This document shows, one piece after another, positions 16,310 to 24,743 of a DNA stretch of 64,000 bases. The stretch comes from Herbidospora mongoliensis (GTDB lineage Bacteria; Actinomycetota; Actinomycetes; Streptosporangiales; Streptosporangiaceae). The notes beneath the pieces are model-generated. The model had not been told where the DNA came from, did not search any database, and worked only from the letters and a program-made list of their open reading frames with translations. The stretch covers positions 186,001 to 250,000 of the forward strand of contig NZ_BBXD01000009.1 of the NCBI RefSeq assembly GCF_001570545.1, in the 5' to 3' direction. The position numbers were made by a program, and so were the translations under genes. Each line of letters starts with the position of its first letter. Within the stretch, counting starts at the first letter, position 1.

Positions 16310-17860
16310 TCACCCGCCGGAAGGCGACGGAGACGGTGAGGGGCTCGGCGACGGCGAGGGGGACGGCGACGCCGACGGGCTCTCCGACGGCTGTGGGGAC
16401 TCCTCGTCGCCCCACTGCGGTTCCGTGGTGATCCCGCCCGTCGGGACCGGGCGGGTCGGCGTCGGGTTGGTCGTCGGGCCCTTCGTCGGGCCCGGATTGT
16501 CGGGTGGGCCCTGGGTCCAGCCGCCCTCCCCCGGTGGGGGCGTCGGGAAGGTGGTGCCCCACGGGTCCTGGCCCTGCGGCCACGTCGGGGTGATCGTCCG
16601 GGTCGCGGTCACGGTGACCTCGGCGCCCGTCTCTCCGCCGGGCGGCACCTCGCCCTCGACGGGTGGACGGGACGTGCCCAGCACCTCCGGCGTCGCCACG
16701 CCCTCGTTGGGCAGCACGACCATCGGTACCGCCGGCGGCGGCTCGGCGGTCTGCACTCCGCCCGCCGGAGAGCTCGTGGCCGCCACGACCGTGAACGCCG
16801 CGATGGTCACCGTGGCCAAAGCGGCGTAACCGGCATGCTGGGTGGTCGAGCCGGTCCGGCGGCGGCGGTTCCTGGCGCCCGTCTCGGCGACCGCGAGGGC
16901 CCGCGAGGAGACGTCCTTGATCTCGCCCTTGCGCGGATAGGGCACCGGCTGCCAGATCTCCTCCATGACCTCCGCGACCGCCACCCGCGAGTCGGGCGGC
17001 AGGCCGACCCCTCCGGCGGCCAGCAGCGCCGACAGCAGTTCGGCGGCGTCGGGGCGTTCGGCGGGCTCCTTGCGCAGGGCGGCGTTGACGGTGTCCCAGA
17101 GCAGCTTGGGCACCGCCGCGATCCTGGGCTCCTCCAGCATGATGCGGCGCATCACGACCTCGGCCTCGCCCGCACCGAACGGGTGGTAGCCGGTCGAGGC
17201 GAAGGCGATCAGGCAGCCCCAGGCGAAGATGTCGGAGGCGGGGATCGCCGGGCCGCCGGTCAGCCGCTCGGGCGCGACCCAGCCGGGGCTGCCCATGATC
17301 TGCCCGGCCTGGGTGTGGGCGGCCAGCGTGTCGAGGTCGCGGGCGATGCCGAAGTCGATCACGAACGGGCCGCTCGGGGCAAGCAGCACGTTGCCGGGCT
17401 TCAGGTCGCGGTGGACGAGCCCGGCGTGGTGGGTGGCCACCAGTGCGGCGGCGGTGCCGAGGGCGACGCCGTAGGCGAGGTCGGGGGTCAGCGGGCCGCG
17501 CGCGGAGACCACCTGCGCCAGGCCGGGCCCGGGGATGTACTCGGTGACCAGGTAGGGGCGGTCGTGATCACTGCCGTCCTCGATCACGGCGGCGGTGCAG
17601 AAGGGCACCACGCGGCGGGAGAACTCGATCTCCTCGGTGAACCGGGCGCGTAAGGTCGCGTCGGAGAGATGCATCGGGTGGGGCGTCTTCAACGCCACGA
17701 AACCGCCCTGCGGCGGCTCCGCGAGATAGACCACGCCCATGCCACCGGTGCCCAGACGGCCGAGCAGCAGATATCGGCCAATGATGACCGGGTCTCCCAC
17801 CGTCAGCGGTCGCACGCCGGGCGGCATGCCGTTCTGGGGGCCCGTTCCGCCTCGTGCCAT
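16310..17860 (-). CDS. Membrane Ser/Thr protein kinase with Pro/Ser-rich extracellular tail
   Basis: 516 residues from the ATG at 17860, which has GGAGAGG just upstream; an in-frame ATG at 17950 would add a 30-residue stretch with no kinase-like sequence. Hanks-type kinase domain: GRLGTGGMGVVYLAE (glycine loop), VALKTP (Lys), HRDLKPGNVLL (catalytic loop), VIDFGIARD (DFG) and GSPGWVAPERL (activation segment). Complete motifs suggest an active kinase. A single TM helix follows (AALATVTIAAFTVVAA). The extracellular part is Pro/Thr/Gly-rich and ends in a run of Ser-Pro dipeptides, suited to crossing or sticking to the cell wall; no PASTA repeat is seen. Ligand and substrates are unknown. The convergent neighbour is a trypsin-fold lipoprotein. 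Confidence 0.93.
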   Translation of the reverse strand: MARGGTGPQNGMPPGVRPLTVGDPVIIGRYLLLGRLGTGGMGVVYLAEPPQGGFVALKTPHPMHLSDATLRARFTEEIEFSRRVVPFCTAAVIEDGSDHDRPYLVTEYIPGPGLAQVVSARGPLTPDLAYGVALGTAAALVATHHAGLVHRDLKPGNVLLAPSGPFVIDFGIARDLDTLAAHTQAGQIMGSPGWVAPERLTGGPAIPASDIFAWGCLIAFASTGYHPFGAGEAEVVMRRIMLEEPRIAAVPKLLWDTVNAALRKEPAERPDAAELLSALLAAGGVGLPPDSRVAVAEVMEEIWQPVPYPRKGEIKDVSSRALAVAETGARNRRRRTGSTTQHAGYAALATVTIAAFTVVAATSSPAGGVQTAEPPPAVPMVVLPNEGVATPEVLGTSRPPVEGEVPPGGETGAEVTVTATRTITPTWPQGQDPWGTTFPTPPPGEGGWTQGPPDNPGPTKGPTTNPTPTRPVPTGGITTEPQWGDEESPQPSESPSASPSPSPSPSPSPSPSPSGG

Positions 17861-18014
17861 CCGGAAGTTACCTCTCCGATCAAAGAAGTACGCACAGCAC
17901 ACTGTGGCCGGATGGAACGGTCCGCGCCTCCAACTAGGCAGAAGCGGCATAACGGGTTAGGTCACTACGACCTGGGGGTAACTATCCGCAGGTCACAGCG
18001 GAATCAGCAGTCAC

Positions 18015-18078
18015 ACCTGCTTTTTGAGGCAGGTTCCCCACGCGAGCCACGACCGGCCTTCGGCCGTCCGCGTCTCGC
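18015..18078 (-). terminator. Two tandem hairpins after the esterase gene
   Basis: GCGAG (18042-18046) pairs with CTCGC (18074-18078) around an inner CGGCC-TTC-GGCCG stem; next to it ACCTGC (18015-18020) pairs with GCAGGT (18029-18034). Both follow the esterase stop codon on the minus strand. They lie 155-220 bp upstream of the kinase start and could also shape its leader. The remaining spacer down to 17860 shows nothing else clear. Confidence 0.4.
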
Positions 18079-18079
18079 T

Positions 18080-19087
18080 TCAAGCTGCGGCGGTGTCTCC
18101 GCTCGACGCCTTGGCCGCCGCCTCGACCGCCTCGACGAAGGTGCCCATGTGCGGGAAGACCTCGCGGGCCTCGGGGAGGATGTCGGCCAGGATGGCGAAG
18201 ACGTGGGGCATCCTGCGCCATTCCTCATAACGTACCGAAACGCCGTCGGCGCGGGCCCGCTCGGCGACCCGGTGGGCCTCCTCGCGCAGCACCTCGGTCG
18301 TGCTGGTCACGATCATCAGCGGCGGCAGGCCCGTGTAGTCGCCGAAGACCGGCGAGACCAGCGGGTCGCGGTTGTCCAGGCCCTCGGTCCAGCGGCGTGA
18401 CAGCCACTCCACCCGGCCGGCCGGGAGCATCGGGTCGGCCCAGCGGTTGGCCTTCTTGCGCTCGTCGCTCAGGTCGGCCCAGGGAGACAGAACAATGGCC
18501 GCCGCCGGAAGCGGCAGCCCGTTGTCCCTGAGGCTGAGCAGCAGAGCCAGGGTGAGATGTCCCCCGGCCGAATCACCGGCCAAGATGATGCCCTCGGGCG
18601 GGAACCCCCGATCGAGCAGCGCCCGGTAGGCGTCGAGCGCGTCGGCCAGCGACTCGGCCAGCTTGTGGGTGGGCCCCTGGCGGTAGTCGAGAGCCAGCAC
18701 CGGCCGCCCGGTCACGGCGGAGAGCCGCCAGGTGATCGGCCGGTGCGTCACTGGAGAACAGATGAAGTAGGCGCCTCCGTGGAGGTAGAGGACCACCTTG
18801 TTCTCGTCGAGCTCGGCCAGGTCGGAGTCGGGATGCCCCGAGCCCCGCACCCACTCCCCCGAGCACGCGCCGAAGGACTCCTCTTCGATCGAAACGGTGG
18901 CCGGCACCAGACCGGGCAATCGACCACCCAGTTCGATCAGGCGGTTGGCCAGGATCAAACTCGTGGTGGTGCGGAGCAGCACCGCGGAGATGGGCTTCAT
19001 CGTGCCCATCAGCAACCCGTTGGCCGCGATGGCCTGCCAGCTCAAAGGGTATTCCGGGCGAACGTCTTCGTCGATCTCAGCGTCCAT
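18080..19087 (-). CDS. HSL-family alpha/beta hydrolase (esterase/lipase)
   Basis: 335 residues. The hormone-sensitive-lipase signature is present: oxyanion motif LHGGAYFICSP (near residues 101-111) and nucleophile GDSAGGHL (Ser near 171). The acid position aligns to Glu in STTEVLREEA where most relatives have Asp, and the histidine is in RMPHVFAIL. A ~60-residue N-terminal cap precedes the fold. Relatives hydrolyse short acyl esters or monoterpene lactones; the substrate here is unknown. There is no signal peptide. The ATG has AAGGAGGG about eight bases upstream. The gene is divergent from an ABC-exporter operon, with a palindrome in the 116-bp spacer. Confidence 0.85.
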   Translation of the reverse strand: MDAEIDEDVRPEYPLSWQAIAANGLLMGTMKPISAVLLRTTTSLILANRLIELGGRLPGLVPATVSIEEESFGACSGEWVRGSGHPDSDLAELDENKVVLYLHGGAYFICSPVTHRPITWRLSAVTGRPVLALDYRQGPTHKLAESLADALDAYRALLDRGFPPEGIILAGDSAGGHLTLALLLSLRDNGLPLPAAAIVLSPWADLSDERKKANRWADPMLPAGRVEWLSRRWTEGLDNRDPLVSPVFGDYTGLPPLMIVTSTTEVLREEAHRVAERARADGVSVRYEEWRRMPHVFAILADILPEAREVFPHMGTFVEAVEAAAKASSGDTAAA

Positions 19088-19129
19088 GCCGACCCTCCTT
19101 GTCCGTTTCGTTCCCTTATGCCTAGTTAG

Positions 19130-19157
19130 GTAACCCAGGATGTTACACAGGGGTTAC
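19130..19157. promoter_or_regulatory. GTAACCC...GGGTTAC operator candidate
   Basis: GTAACCC (19130-19136) and GGGTTAC (19151-19157) form a perfect 7-bp inverted repeat with a third GTTAC half-site at 19142-19146 between them. The site sits between divergent esterase and ABC-exporter genes and could regulate both. Confidence 0.4.
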
Positions 19158-19203
19158 ATAGATCGGCAGGGGTGACTTCCGGAGTTAAGATCCGGTCCGG
19201 GAG

Positions 19204-19986
19204 GTGACCGCTTTCGTCCTCTACCTGCGCCTATTCCAATACGGCTTCCGCCGGCACAGCACCTATCTCGCCGCAGCGCTCGCCGGAGCCTTCACCAACA
19301 CGGTTTTCGGCATTTTGCGGGCCTATGTCCTGATCGCCCTCTGGGAGGCCCGCCCCGGCCTCGCGGGCTACACCCTCACCCAGGCCGTCACGTTCTGCTT
19401 CCTCACCCAGGCCTTCATCGGCCCCATGCAGGTGTTCGGCCGGGGACTGTCGTTCGGCGACCGGATCAGGTCGGGGGATATCGCGTTTGACCTGGTCAGA
19501 CCCGCTCCACTGCTGCTGTGGAGCCTATCCGAGGATCTGGGCAGGGCCGCCTACCTGGCCTTCGCCCGCAGCCTGCCGCCCACGCTCATAGGGGCGGCCC
19601 TGTTCACCATGGCGGGGCCGGTCTCCCCCTGGTTCCTGCCGTCGTTCCTGCTGGGGATCGTGGTCAGCTTCGGCTGGCGCTACCTCGTCACGCTCACGTC
19701 GTGCTGGACCAGCGACGACCGGGGCATGCACACCCTGTCGGCCCTGCTGACCATGTTCTTCAGCGGGATGGTGCTCCCGCTCGGGCTGTTCCCGGGCTGG
19801 CTGCGCACGGTCGCGGAGGCCTCGCCGTTCGCGGCGATGGTGCAGGTCCCGGCCGACATGTGGCTCGGCACCCAGCCACCCCTGCAGGCGTTGGCGTTCC
19901 AGCTTTTCTGGGCGATCGCCCTGCTCTGCCTCGGCGCGCTGCTGACGGCGGCGGCCCGGCGCAAGGTGGTGGTGCAGGGTGGATAG
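19204..19986 (+). CDS. ABC-2 type exporter permease, first subunit
   Basis: 260 residues with six predicted TM helices, for example LAAALAGAFTNTVFGIL and LLTMFFSGMVLPLGLFPGW. The cytoplasmic N-terminus starts LYLRLFQYGFRRHSTY. The pattern fits the uncharacterised ABC-2 permease family in which two related permeases and one ATPase are encoded together (COG4587/COG3694/COG4586). The next gene overlaps by 8 bp, so the two permeases are probably made together and form a heterodimer. The start is GTG at 19204 within GGGAGGTGACC. The exported substrate is unknown. Confidence 0.8.
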   Translation: MTAFVLYLRLFQYGFRRHSTYLAAALAGAFTNTVFGILRAYVLIALWEARPGLAGYTLTQAVTFCFLTQAFIGPMQVFGRGLSFGDRIRSGDIAFDLVRPAPLLLWSLSEDLGRAAYLAFARSLPPTLIGAALFTMAGPVSPWFLPSFLLGIVVSFGWRYLVTLTSCWTSDDRGMHTLSALLTMFFSGMVLPLGLFPGWLRTVAEASPFAAMVQVPADMWLGTQPPLQALAFQLFWAIALLCLGALLTAAARRKVVVQGG

Positions 19987-20758
19987 CTACCTGCTGCTGG
20001 CCTGGACGTGGGTCCGCGCCTCCGCGCAGTACCGCACCTCGTTCGTCGTGTCGATCATCAGCTCGTTCGCGATCAACGCACTCGACGCCGTCGCCATCGG
20101 CATCGTCTTCCTCCACGTCACCACGCTGGGCGGGTTCACGCTCCCCGAGGTCATGTTCCTGTACGGCACCAGCGGCGTCTCCTTCGCCATCGCCGACATG
20201 CTCTTCGGCAACATCGAACGCCTCAGCCAGCACATCAGGGCCGGCACCTTCGACACCATGCTGATCCGGCCGGTCTCCCCCTTCGTCCAGATGGCCGCCG
20301 ACGGCTTCGGCGCCCACCGGATCGGCCGGCTGGCCCAGGCGGTGATCGTGCTGGGCCTGTCGCTCCAGGTCGTGCCGTGGTCGCGGGCGTGGCTCGTGCC
20401 GCTGATGATCCTCTCCGGCGTGGTGATCTTCACGGCGGTCTTCACCCTCGGGGCGGCACTCCAGTTCGTCCTGGTCGACGCCCCCGAGATCGCCAACGCC
20501 TTCACCTACGGCGGGGTCACGCTGACGCAGTATCCGCTGTCGGTCTACGGCGACCAGCTCGTGCGAGGGGTGACCTTCATCATCCCGCTGGCCTTCGTGA
20601 ACTGGCAGCCCGCCCTGTACATCCTCGACCAGCCCGACCCCCTGGGCCTGCCGGAATGGCTGCGGTTCGCCTCACCCCTGGCCGCTGTGGCGCTGGCGGT
20701 AATCTCCGCGCTGGCCTGGCGGGCGGGCATCCGCCGCTACCGATCGACGGGAAGCTGA
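19979..20758 (+). CDS. ABC-2 type exporter permease, second subunit
   Basis: 259 residues with about six TM helices (SIISSFAINALDAVAIGIVFL, then LVPLMILSGVVIFTAVFTLGA, then LAAVALAVISALAW). It resembles the preceding permease in length and layout, with a conserved segment GNIERLSQHIRAGTFDTMLIRPVSPFVQ that matches RSGDIAFDLVRPAP in the first subunit. It begins with GTG inside the first permease gene and ends with TGA overlapping the ATG of the ATPase gene (ATGA). All three genes are thus translationally coupled. Confidence 0.8.
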   Translation: MDSYLLLAWTWVRASAQYRTSFVVSIISSFAINALDAVAIGIVFLHVTTLGGFTLPEVMFLYGTSGVSFAIADMLFGNIERLSQHIRAGTFDTMLIRPVSPFVQMAADGFGAHRIGRLAQAVIVLGLSLQVVPWSRAWLVPLMILSGVVIFTAVFTLGAALQFVLVDAPEIANAFTYGGVTLTQYPLSVYGDQLVRGVTFIIPLAFVNWQPALYILDQPDPLGLPEWLRFASPLAAVALAVISALAWRAGIRRYRSTGS

Positions 20759-21561
20759 TGATCGAGACCATCTCGCTCGGCCGCGATTTCAAGGTGCGCG
20801 GCACCCTCGTCCCCGCCGTCCGCGACCTGACCTTCCGGGTCGAGGCCGGGGAGTTCGTCGGCTGCCTGGGCCCCAACGGCGCCGGGAAGTCGACCACGAT
20901 CAAGATGCTGACGGGGATCCTCACGCCGTCGTACGGACGAGCCCTGGTCGCCGGCCTCGATCCGTCGAAACAGCGGAAGGCGCTGGCGCGGCGGATCGGG
21001 GTGGTCTTCGGGCAGCGGACGACGCTGTGGTGGGACCTGCCGCTGCGGGACAGCTTCGAACTCGTCCGACACCTTTACAAAGTAGATCGTGACCGGTTCG
21101 GGAAGCGGCTCGCCGAGCTGACCGAGGTGCTGGAGCTGTCCCCGTTCCTGCGCACGCCCGTGCGGCAGCTCAGCCTCGGCCAGCGGATGCGCGGGGACAT
21201 CACCGCCGCGCTGCTGCACGACCCCGAGGTGCTGGTGCTCGACGAGCCGACGATCGGCCTCGACGTGGTGGCCAAGGCGGAGGTCCGGTCGTTCCTGGCC
21301 CGGCTGAACGCCGAGCGCGGCACGACGGTCCTGCTGACCACCCACGACCTGGGCGACGTGGAACGGCTCTGCCGGCGGGTGCTCCTGATCGACCACGGCC
21401 GGCTGGCCTTCGACGGGAGCGTGGCGGAGTTGCGGGCGCTCGTCCCCGACCAGGAGTCGATCGAGGACGTGGTGGCCCACCTCTACCTCAGTAGTACTCG
21501 GGCTGCTCCTCGTACTCCTCGTCGTACTCCCGATGCGGACCCGCCCACCGTGACGGCATGA
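20758..21561 (+). CDS. ABC exporter ATP-binding subunit
   Basis: 267 residues. Walker A GPNGAGKST, signature LSLGQRMRGDI (a variant of LSGGQ), Walker B VLVLDEPTIGLD and the switch His in LLTTHDLGDVERL are all present, so the ATPase should be active. The start is the ATG that overlaps the stop of the second permease by one base; the DNA upstream is also open in this frame but belongs to the permease. The last 74 bp overlap the convergent small membrane gene, and the C-terminal ~20 residues (STRAAPRTPRRTPDADPP) look unconstrained, consistent with that overlap. It completes the three-gene exporter. Confidence 0.9.
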   Translation: MIETISLGRDFKVRGTLVPAVRDLTFRVEAGEFVGCLGPNGAGKSTTIKMLTGILTPSYGRALVAGLDPSKQRKALARRIGVVFGQRTTLWWDLPLRDSFELVRHLYKVDRDRFGKRLAELTEVLELSPFLRTPVRQLSLGQRMRGDITAALLHDPEVLVLDEPTIGLDVVAKAEVRSFLARLNAERGTTVLLTTHDLGDVERLCRRVLLIDHGRLAFDGSVAELRALVPDQESIEDVVAHLYLSSTRAAPRTPRRTPDADPPTVTA

Positions 21562-21961
21562 GCACCGGGACGAACAGGGCGATCCCCAGCAGCCCGAAGA
21601 TCCCGGACGACAGCAGCGCCAGCATCCCCTGGCCCGCCTCGGCGATCTCCTTCTGGAGGGTGACGCCGGTGGGGGCCAGGCTGGTGGCCCGGGAGACGTC
21701 GATGGCGTACACGACCGTCCATGCCAGCAGCACCATCGAGGGCACGAACGCGGCGAGCGGCGAGAGCCGCCCCGCGATCACCAGCCCGAGGAGGAGACCC
21801 ACGGCCGCCATGATCCCCAGCGCGATCAGCATCCGGGTGTCGCGGATGGGGTCGACATCGGTGACGGATCCCCGTAGCAGCTCGCGCGAGGCCCACCCCC
21901 CGCCGAACAGCAGTGCGGCGGCGACGACGATCCCGACCAGCAGCCCGAAGAAGTGCCGCAT
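21488..21961 (-). CDS. Small four-TM membrane protein of unknown function
   Basis: 157 residues from the ATG at 21961, preceded by GAGGTGGGTGAC. Four hydrophobic segments: FFGLLVGIVVAAALLFGGGW, then MLIALGIMAAVGLLLGLVIAG, then AAFVPSMVLLAWTVVYAI, then LLSSGIFGLLGIALFVPVLM. A cytoplasmic tail follows that is rich in Glu and Tyr (REYDEEYEEQPEYY). The Tyr/Glu-rich end is encoded in the part that overlaps the ABC ATPase gene on the other strand. The family is common in actinomycetes as a hypothetical membrane protein. No functional motif is seen. Confidence 0.7.
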   Translation of the reverse strand: MRHFFGLLVGIVVAAALLFGGGWASRELLRGSVTDVDPIRDTRMLIALGIMAAVGLLLGLVIAGRLSPLAAFVPSMVLLAWTVVYAIDVSRATSLAPTGVTLQKEIAEAGQGMLALLSSGIFGLLGIALFVPVLMPSRWAGPHREYDEEYEEQPEYY

Positions 21962-22096
21962 GTCACCCACCTCGAAGACGTTCTTGGTTCGCGCGGCCAC
22001 ATTAGCGACAAAAACCGAAATATCGCACTGCTCCTGACGGGATCGATTTGGGCGCGGGGGTGAGATCGCGGCAAAGCGTGAGAAGATGTGCGCGCC

Positions 22097-22804
22097 ATGC
22101 CGAAGAGCCACCCGATCCCAGCCGTTGCGCCAGTGCCGCGCGGGCTCGCCGGGGTGGCGTTCCAGGACAGCGATGATCGCCGTCCCCGCAGGCCCGCGCT
22201 TTCAGGTGATGGCCGGCGTCCTTCTGTGCTTTCGAGCCGAGGCGGGTCAGCCGGTCAGGGATTGAGGCTGGTCCGGTCCGCCGCGTTCGCCGCCGTCTGT
22301 GTCGTGCTGGCCGCTGTCGGGCACCAGGCCGCCGGGGGCAACGGTCCCACTCTGTGGGCGCTCGGCGTCGGCATGCTGGGCGTTTTCGCGGGGGCCTACG
22401 CGCTGGCGGGTCACGAGCGGTCTCACGGCGTGATCGCCGGGGTGCTGGTGGCCGTACAGGCCCTGTTGCATGAGCTGTTCACCGAAGGCCAGACCGCGCG
22501 GGTGCTGATCGGGCCGCTGCCCGATCCCGATCACGGGCACGGCGGGCTCGGGGTGTCGCTGGGGATGGTCCTGGCCCACCTGACCGCCTCGCTGATCGCC
22601 GCCTGGTGGCTCGCCCGGGGCGAGGCCGCCCTGTGGGCGGTGCTGCGGCGGCTCGGGGTCGGCGCCTGGCGGATCCTGAAGACGCCGACGGCCCCGTCGC
22701 TGCCGCGTCAGGTGCGGGTCCGCGCGAGCGCCGTCCTTCCTTCTTCGGTACGCCCCCTCCGGCACGCCGTCATCAGAAGAGGCCCTCCACTGGCCGGGAT
22801 CTAG
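22097..22804 (+). CDS. Membrane protein upstream of ycnI, possibly copper-related
   Basis: About 235 residues from the ATG at 22097; a GTG at 22088 is also in frame. A ~55-residue polar N-terminus is followed by four to five TM helices (SAAFAAVCVVLAAVGHQAAG, LWALGVGMLGVFAGAYALAG, VIAGVLVAVQALLHELF, GMVLAHLTASLIAAWWLARG). A loop with DPDHGHGG could bind metal. It precedes a YcnI-type copper-binding protein by 45 bp on the same strand, an arrangement that suggests a role in copper handling. This is inference from context; no known transporter motif is present. Confidence 0.65.
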   Translation: MPKSHPIPAVAPVPRGLAGVAFQDSDDRRPRRPALSGDGRRPSVLSSRGGSAGQGLRLVRSAAFAAVCVVLAAVGHQAAGGNGPTLWALGVGMLGVFAGAYALAGHERSHGVIAGVLVAVQALLHELFTEGQTARVLIGPLPDPDHGHGGLGVSLGMVLAHLTASLIAAWWLARGEAALWAVLRRLGVGAWRILKTPTAPSLPRQVRVRASAVLPSSVRPLRHAVIRRGPPLAGI

Positions 22805-22849
22805 AACCCGTCCCCCCAATTCCTTTGTGACACCAGTGGAGTCTTCGTC

Positions 22850-23593
22850 ATGTCCATGATCCGCCGCGCCCTGACACTCACCGCGACCGCGACCGCCCTC
22901 ACCCTCGGCTTCGCCGTCCCGGCGCTGGCCCACGTCAGCATCCAGCCCGGTTCTGTCCCGCAGGGCAGTTTCAGCAAGGTCGCCTTCCGCGTCCCCAACG
23001 AGCGCGACGACGCCTCGACCACCAAGATCGAGGTCACCTTCCCGGTCGACGCCCCGCTGCCGTTCGTCTCGGTCAAGCCGGTCCCCGGCTGGAAGGCCGA
23101 GGTCACCGAGGGCAAGCTGCCCACCCCGGTCCAGTCCCAGTACGGCGAGATCACCGAAGCCGTCACGAAGATCACCTGGACGGGCGGCGAGGTCAAGCCG
23201 GGCGAGTTCCAGGAGTTCGAGGTCTCCCTCGGCGGCCTGCCCACCACGACCGACCACCTCTACTTCCCGACGAAGCAGACCTACAGCAGCGGCGAGGTCG
23301 TCGACTGGAAGGACGAGCCGAAGACCGACGGTAGCGAGGCCGAGCACCCCATCCCGACCCTGAAGCTCACTCCTCCCGTCGCTGACGACCACCACGCCGC
23401 CGCCAGCCCCGCCGCCGCCCCCGCCGCCCCTGGCGCCTCGGCGGCGCCGGCCGTGGCCGCCGTCCCGGTCGCCGCCGAGCACGCCGACACCTCCGACGGC
23501 ACCGCCCGCCTCATCGGCGGCGTCGGCATCGTCGTGGGCATCGCCGGAGTGGGCGTCGCGATCGCGGCCCTGCGCCGCAAGCCCACCGCCTGA
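22850..23593 (+). CDS. YcnI (DUF1775) copper-binding secreted protein
   Basis: 247 residues. A signal peptide ends at ALA|HVSIQPG, which leaves His at the mature N-terminus. In characterised YcnI this His and a conserved Trp bind Cu(II) in a mono-histidine brace; a matching Trp is in EVVDWKDEP. The DUF1775 beta-sandwich spans about residues 28-165 (ISIQPGSVPQG-like start, FRVPNERDD, PGWKAEV, ITWTGGEVKPGEFQEF). An Ala/Pro-rich linker and a C-terminal TM helix (LIGGVGIVVGIAGVGVAIAAL) followed by RRK then anchor it to the membrane. Expected role: copper capture or delivery at the cell surface. Confidence 0.9.
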   Translation: MSMIRRALTLTATATALTLGFAVPALAHVSIQPGSVPQGSFSKVAFRVPNERDDASTTKIEVTFPVDAPLPFVSVKPVPGWKAEVTEGKLPTPVQSQYGEITEAVTKITWTGGEVKPGEFQEFEVSLGGLPTTTDHLYFPTKQTYSSGEVVDWKDEPKTDGSEAEHPIPTLKLTPPVADDHHAAASPAAAPAAPGASAAPAVAAVPVAAEHADTSDGTARLIGGVGIVVGIAGVGVAIAALRRKPTA

Positions 23594-23597
23594 CCCG

Positions 23598-24743
23598 TCA
23601 GGCGGTGATGTCCCTGGACGTGAACCGCGCCCACGCGATCGACCCGAAGATCGCGATGTACGCGGCGAAGGCCAGCACCCCCTGACCCATGTCCCCCGTG
23701 GCCAGCGGTTCGCGGAGCGCCCCGTCGAACCGCTGGAACCACGAGGTGAGCAGGTAGGGCGAGATGACGTCCAGCTGCGGCACGAACGCCAGGATCTGGC
23801 TGACCAGCACCAGCACGACCGTCGTGACGATCGCCCCGATGGCCGCGTCGGTGAACGACGACACGGCCAGGGCGAGCGTGCCGAGCGCGATCATGCCTAG
23901 CGTGACGTAGAGCGTGATCAGGCCGATCCTGAGCAGCCCGTCGAGCAGCGGGACGGTCGTACCGGAGAGAAGGGTGACCGGCCCGACCGGGAACAGCAGC
24001 AACCCCGTGACCAGGGCGGCCAGCACGATCACCAGTGACGTGGCCAGCGCGAAGGCGGCGATCCCGGCGAACTTCACGCCGAGGAGGCGGGTGCGCCCGG
24101 CCGGGGCGGTCAGCAGGTACCGCAGCGTCCCGAGCCCGGCCTCCCCGGCGAGCGCGTCCCCCGCCACGACCGCGACGACGAGCGGCAGGATCAGCGGCGT
24201 CATGATCGAGAACGCGACATAACCCAGCGCGAGCCCGTTCCCCGCGACCTGCGCCATCAGCGCCTCGCCGTCGGCCCCGAAGATCCGGATCGCGACCCCG
24301 CAGAGCACCGGCACGACCGCGACGACCACCAGCATCGCGACGGTACGCGGCCGCCGGAAGATCAGCCCGACCTCAGACCGGAACAGCCGCAGGGTCGCCC
24401 TCCACGTGGCCGATCGGGCACCGGCCCCGCTGAGCGCGCCTCCCGGACCTTCCCCCATCGGTGTCGCGGCGCCGAGGTTCGAAGCCTCGCCCCCGGAACC
24501 GGCCGTCTCTCCGTGCCTTGACACCACGGCCCCAGCCCGCCGATCACCGCCCAGGGCCGAATCCCGCGCGCCCGAGCTCCCCGCATCGGCTGCCTTCTCG
24601 TGCCATGAGACGGCGGCTCCGGCCGCAGCCGTCGCCCCGCCACCCGAGACCGGTGGAACCGAGCCGCTCGCCGGCCCGCCCACCACACCGTCACCGCTCA
24701 AGACCGGCGTCTTGGCTTCCACCGTCCGCTCATCGGTCGACAT
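23598..24743 (-). CDS. ABC-2 exporter permease with long disordered N-terminus
   Basis: 381 residues. The first ~110 are a Gly/Ala/Ser-rich low-complexity region with no domain. Six TM helices follow from TVAMLVVVAVVPVLCGVAIR to LAFAAYIAIFGSIAWARF. A segment typical of ABC-2 permeases, EAGLGTLRYLLTAPAGRTRLL, precedes the third helix. The ATG lies 14 bp inside the ATPase gene, so the two are translationally coupled and the long N-terminus is probably real; a later start near the first helix is possible. It forms the membrane part of the exporter with the ATPase encoded upstream. Confidence 0.82.
   Translation of the reverse strand: MSTDERTVEAKTPVLSGDGVVGGPASGSVPPVSGGGATAAAGAAVSWHEKAADAGSSGARDSALGGDRRAGAVVSRHGETAGSGGEASNLGAATPMGEGPGGALSGAGARSATWRATLRLFRSEVGLIFRRPRTVAMLVVVAVVPVLCGVAIRIFGADGEALMAQVAGNGLALGYVAFSIMTPLILPLVVAVVAGDALAGEAGLGTLRYLLTAPAGRTRLLGVKFAGIAAFALATSLVIVLAALVTGLLLFPVGPVTLLSGTTVPLLDGLLRIGLITLYVTLGMIALGTLALAVSSFTDAAIGAIVTTVVLVLVSQILAFVPQLDVISPYLLTSWFQRFDGALREPLATGDMGQGVLAFAAYIAIFGSIAWARFTSRDITA

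Noticed and set aside
16316-16380. Ser-Pro repeat DNA at the end of the kinase gene as a mobile or regulatory repeat
   Set aside because: It is in frame with the kinase and codes for its Pro/Ser tail.
20008-20757. Extension of the ABC ATPase frame over the second permease
   Set aside because: The permease is clear in the other frame and the ATPase motifs begin after the ATG at 20758, which overlaps the permease stop.
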